A stretch of 64,000 nt of DNA, from contig JASAOO010003538.1 of the NCBI GenBank assembly GCA_030849075.1, forward strand, positions 39,922-103,921. Reading direction: 5' to 3'. The notes beneath the pieces are model-generated. The model made no database searches. It saw only the letters and a list, made by a program, of their open reading frames with translations, and was not told the origin of the DNA. The stretch comes from Zelonia costaricensis (lineage: Eukaryota; Euglenozoa; Kinetoplastea; Trypanosomatida; Trypanosomatidae). A program made the translations under genes and the position numbers. The first letter of the stretch is position 1. Every line of letters starts with the position of its first letter. This document shows, one piece after another, positions 61,105 to 64,000 of the stretch.

Positions 61105-61596
61105 ATGACCCTCGACGCGCCGCTGGAGACGCCGCTGGCGAAGGCGCAGCAGGGTGGCCAGTTGCCTGCGGACTACCAGTACCGCCTGGACGACTGCGAG
61201 GTGGCACTGCTGCGGCACCGCTTCGCTCGTGACCAGCTGCAGCGCGGACTCAGCTGGACGTACGCCAGCGCCGGCTTCGACGCGTCGCTGATCCTCCTTG
61301 GCGGCTACATGGGCTGGCGGCGGTTCCACATCGCAGAGGAGGAGGCGTCTTTCCTGCGCGCCGTCACCGGCAACCCCTTCATCCGCCGCGTGTTCACGCC
61401 CATCCCATTCGTGTCGGTCCTGGCCGTCACCTTCGGCCTGTTCTGCCTCCCCGTCGACATCGCCGCCATCAGCGTGGCGCAGGAGCGCATCATGTTGCAG
61501 GAGAGCGCAATCGCAAACGGCGAGCTCATCCGTCAGGACATCATCCGCGAAGGAACCAACGCGGCAGCCGGGGCGAAGGATGCGCCAATCGCGTGA
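61105..61596 (+). CDS. Small two-helix membrane protein, function unknown
   Basis: Predicted 163-residue protein. A soluble N-terminus of about 45 residues (LPADYQYRLDDCEVALLRHRFARDQLQ) precedes two hydrophobic segments at about 47-65 (WTYASAGFDASLILLGGYMGW) and 95-118 (IPFVSVLAVTFGLFCLPVDIAAI). A charged helical tail follows (AQERIMLQESAIANGELIRQDIIRE). The layout resembles small subunits of mitochondrial inner-membrane complexes or import motors, but there is no obvious presequence and no family match. The frame is open back to 60856 through C/T-rich DNA, and the ATG at 61105 marks the change to coding-like codons. Confidence 0.78.
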   Translation: MTLDAPLETPLAKAQQGGQLPADYQYRLDDCEVALLRHRFARDQLQRGLSWTYASAGFDASLILLGGYMGWRRFHIAEEEASFLRAVTGNPFIRRVFTPIPFVSVLAVTFGLFCLPVDIAAISVAQERIMLQESAIANGELIRQDIIREGTNAAAGAKDAPIA

Positions 61597-62515
61597 GGGC
61601 GGTGAAATTAGTGAGCTCTCAGCTTTGTGTATTCGAAGGAGTGCTCTGCTCCGCACCCATCCTTCCTCCCGTCTCTACGGCGTTCCACATCTGTTTCAGA
61701 CTATCTTTTGTTTTCGATCCATCTCCAGCCGTGTGGCGTAGGTGCGGTGTGCCGCACGCACCGCAGCTGTTCCCGTCGTGGCCGCCCTACGCCGCGCCCA
61801 CCTCTGCGTTCCTTACACACGTTCGACTTGCTTCCACAGTCCGCCTCGGCTTCGCCAGGCTGTCCTCGCATGTGTGCGTCACGTCCAGCCGCAGCTCGTG
61901 CGGCGTCTACTGCCGGGCATCGGCACCAGCGTTGGGTTCCAGTCGTGCGTCCGTGCCCGTGACGGGCAGCAGCGCTCCCACTTGCGTAGGTTGGATCTGC
62001 GGCGCAGCCAGAGGGCGGGCGTCTGCCGCTGTGGACGGAGCGGTGGCTTGATGAACCCCTCCTTTCCCTCCCTCCCCCCACCACGCCGCTCTCTCTCGCG
62101 TCTCTGTCACGCCGCGCCATGCGTCCCCTTCCACTGGCGCCTCCTCTTCTCCCCTTCACCTCGCCGCACGCGAATACACGCGGGGGTGCCCAAGTCCGCC
62201 CTTCACGTTACACAGCCCGCGCGTCTCTCAGCAGTGCACTCTGCGCCGCTCACACTAACGCATCTCATCTCCTGTGTTGAACCCCTCTGCCTTTCCCCCC
62301 AGGTCGGCCGCTCTCTGCCCCCGCTGTGTACTTGCTGCTGCTGCTGCTGCTGGTGCTGCTGCTGTGCCCTTCGCTTCTCTGCCCTTGACCTGATTGGGCT
62401 GCGCTTCTCTCACGCACGCAGGTCTCCGCTCCGAACCCGTGAAGGCGCACACACAACCGCCACGTAGCCGACGCCTCCCCTCCTGCTCCCGCTACACGCG
62501 TTCGCCCACACGAAG
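61597..62515. other. Intergenic region with CTG repeat
   Basis: No gene seen. A C/T tract ends in CCCCAG at 62301-62302 and a second acceptor-like CGCAG lies at about 62417-62421. A CTG repeat sits between them. Confidence 0.6.
62333..62364 (+). repeat. Imperfect (CTG)n triplet repeat
   Basis: About ten CTG units with one GTG interruption, in the probable 5' leader of the last gene. Confidence 0.85.
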
Positions 62516-64000
62516 ATGGAGTTGTCGCAGCCAACACTCCGCGTGCCTGCGCCGCCGAAGCGGCCCAACACGGCCGACAGCACAGAACGGGTGCCCACCG
62601 TGACAGCCCGTGCACCGCCCGGCATCGGCGGTGAGGCGACGACGAAGAACGGGGCTGCGAAGAACGGGGATGCGAAGAACGGGGATGCGGAGCGCGCCTT
62701 CATGAATTTCAACACGCTCAAGGACAAGGTCGCCGCCGGTGGAGCTCGCCTGAACGCGGCGGTGGCGGCCAACGGCCAGCAGCTGCGCAACCGGCTGATG
62801 GACCTCTCCAGCGACGATGAGGAGGGCGAGGAGAGCTCGGACGAGGAGTCGGAGGAGCTGTGGAGCAGCACCATCCCGTCGTCCACGACGCCCAGCGCAA
62901 CTGCCATCGCCATCCGCAACCAGCCGGCGGTCAACTTCGTCAAGCGGGAGGAGGAGGACCGCATCCGGGCGGAGCTCAAGGATGCGAGGGGGCTGCGCAA
63001 GAAGCTGCGCAAGGTCAAGAAGCTCGTGAAGCGATCCATGAAGGCGACACAGAGCGTGCACGAGGCGGCGGACGCGGCGGCCACGTACTTCAACGCAGCT
63101 GCCAGTGACCGCTGCACAGACGCGAGCATCATCGAGATGGCGGCCCGGGCAGAGCGCGTGATGCAGGAGTACCGGCAGTCGCCAGCGCTCACGGATTTCA
63201 ACACGCACGTGACGGATCAGATTCTCGAGCAGGTGAAGCCCATCAACGATCACGCAAAGCTCGTCTCTGTGACAGGAAAGGAGCGGCGCAGCGCGCGGGA
63301 CCGGCGCATCCGCATGGCGCTGGGGCAAGTGGATGTGACGAGCGGGGTGGAGTACAACAAGTTCGTCGACGTGGTGCACGACTTTGAAGAGAAGGACAGC
63401 AGTTACAAGGACGCCTACGTCAGCTTTCGCGAGCACAACTCGTCGCAGCTGGGGCAGATGATGCGCTGCTACCTGCTGGAGATGGCTGCCTGTCTCGAAG
63501 GGCTCGCAGCCGCGTTGCGCGAGTCGGCTGGCAGCTCTGCCGGCAACTACTTCCTTAGCGATGACTGCTGCACCAAGTTCAAAGACTTCAAGGTCGACCC
63601 GCGCATTATTGCCCCTGCCCCACCACTCTTCCCGCAGCTCAATCCCGACGGCGGCCTGGACGACCGCCTCACCGCGAAGCCCGTTGCCCGCGCCGCGCCG
63701 CAGGCCGCTGTCGCCGGCGTCCCGATGACGGCGCAGACGGACGACGCCCACAAGATGGCCGCCGTCGTTGTGGCGCCGCCTGAGGAGCCCGATGAGGAGT
63801 GGAGGGCGGCGAGCCACAGGGAGGCGGGGCAGTACGGAGCGTCGTCCTACACGCGGCACGGCGCGCCCGACACGGCGACGCGTCGCAGCATCGACCAGTT
63901 CCTCCTCACAGGTCAGCTGCCCGCCACGGAGAGCAGCCGCGCGCGCCCAACAAGCGCCTTCGGCGACGCGGCGGCGGACGCGGCGCTTATGGACTGTATC
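62516..64000 (+). CDS. Coiled-coil protein, 3' end beyond the window
   Basis: Open from the ATG at 62516 to the window edge: 495 complete codons with no stop, so the protein is longer than 495 residues. Residues 1-60 are Pro/Thr-rich and hold three copies of an AKNGD/A unit. An acidic patch (SSDDEEGEESSDEESEE) lies at about 98-114. Residues about 138-340 are long charged helices (REEEDRIRAELKDARGLRKKLRKVKKLVKR; later EYNKFVDVVHDFEEKDSSYKDAYVSFREHNSSQLGQMM), whose length and spacing resemble a BAR-like three-helix bundle. The rest is Pro/Ala-rich. No membrane segment. A membrane-curvature or vesicle-traffic role is a guess from the BAR-like pattern. Confidence 0.82.
   Translation, partial: MELSQPTLRVPAPPKRPNTADSTERVPTVTARAPPGIGGEATTKNGAAKNGDAKNGDAERAFMNFNTLKDKVAAGGARLNAAVAANGQQLRNRLMDLSSDDEEGEESSDEESEELWSSTIPSSTTPSATAIAIRNQPAVNFVKREEEDRIRAELKDARGLRKKLRKVKKLVKRSMKATQSVHEAADAAATYFNAAASDRCTDASIIEMAARAERVMQEYRQSPALTDFNTHVTDQILEQVKPINDHAKLVSVTGKERRSARDRRIRMALGQVDVTSGVEYNKFVDVVHDFEEKDSSYKDAYVSFREHNSSQLGQMMRCYLLEMAACLEGLAAALRESAGSSAGNYFLSDDCCTKFKDFKVDPRIIAPAPPLFPQLNPDGGLDDRLTAKPVARAAPQAAVAGVPMTAQTDDAHKMAAVVVAPPEEPDEEWRAASHREAGQYGASSYTRHGAPDTATRRSIDQFLLTGQLPATESSRARPTSAFGDAAADAALMDCI
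62642..62686 (+). repeat. Three tandem 15-bp units inside the coding sequence
   Basis: GCGAAGAACGGGGAT occurs twice in tandem and is preceded by a variant ACGAAGAACGGGGCT. It encodes the K-N-G-D/A-A repeat. Confidence 0.9.

Overview
The window looks like nuclear DNA of a trypanosomatid of the Leishmania group (Leishmaniinae). The evidence is high GC with strongly GC-biased third codon positions, intron-free genes all on one strand, and 0.5-4 kb gaps full of C/T-rich tracts that end in AG (trans-splice acceptor-like) and CA/GT microsatellites. Several products are kinetoplastid-typical: a glycosomal alkyl-DHAP synthase ending in SHL and a second, mitochondrial-type lysyl-tRNA synthetase. From memory, these two genes lie next to each other at the start of Leishmania chromosome 30, so I infer this is the syntenic block. 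I cannot name the species.

Layout: I call 27 protein genes, all on the + strand, as one polycistronic directional cluster with no strand switch. Region 1-2237 has no credible gene. Genes 2238-12594 are a VHS + zinc-finger protein, a small hypothetical, rRNA dimethylase Dim1, a small mitochondrial membrane protein, a SAM-domain protein, and polynucleotide kinase/phosphatase. Genes 13183-23497 are a beta-hydroxyacid dehydrogenase, a START-like protein, a SET methyltransferase, a leucine-rich repeat (LRR) protein, and a Yip1-family membrane protein. Genes 24863-29812 are mitochondrial LysRS and alkyl-DHAP synthase. Genes 31514-38337 are an LRR protein followed by a 1563-residue LRR/NACHT-like/WD40 protein. 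Genes 39359-41788 are a small hypothetical and a basic protein with an ALYREF-type C-terminal UAP56-binding motif. A 4.35 kb gap follows. Genes 46143-53447 are a cyclin, two probable mitochondrial proteins, and a MATH/coiled-coil protein. Genes 54558-64000 are a TMEM50-like protein, a mitochondrial protein, a degenerate cyclophilin, an ABHD1/3-like hydrolase, a two-helix membrane protein, and a coiled-coil protein cut off by the window end.

The genes do not form one pathway, as is normal for trypanosomatid clusters. Themes that recur are mitochondrial proteins of unknown function, nucleic-acid processing (Dim1, PNKP, the UBM protein), membrane traffic (VHS-NZF, Yip1, TMEM50) and repeat scaffolds (LRR, WD40, MATH). 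The items I would follow first are the STAND-like protein with degenerate nucleotide-binding motifs and the UAP56-binding-motif protein that lacks an RRM.

No tRNA, rRNA, mobile element or CRISPR array was found. Start codons were chosen as the first ATG after a pyrimidine tract where coding-like codon use begins. Domain calls come from reading the translated sequence, not from database searches.
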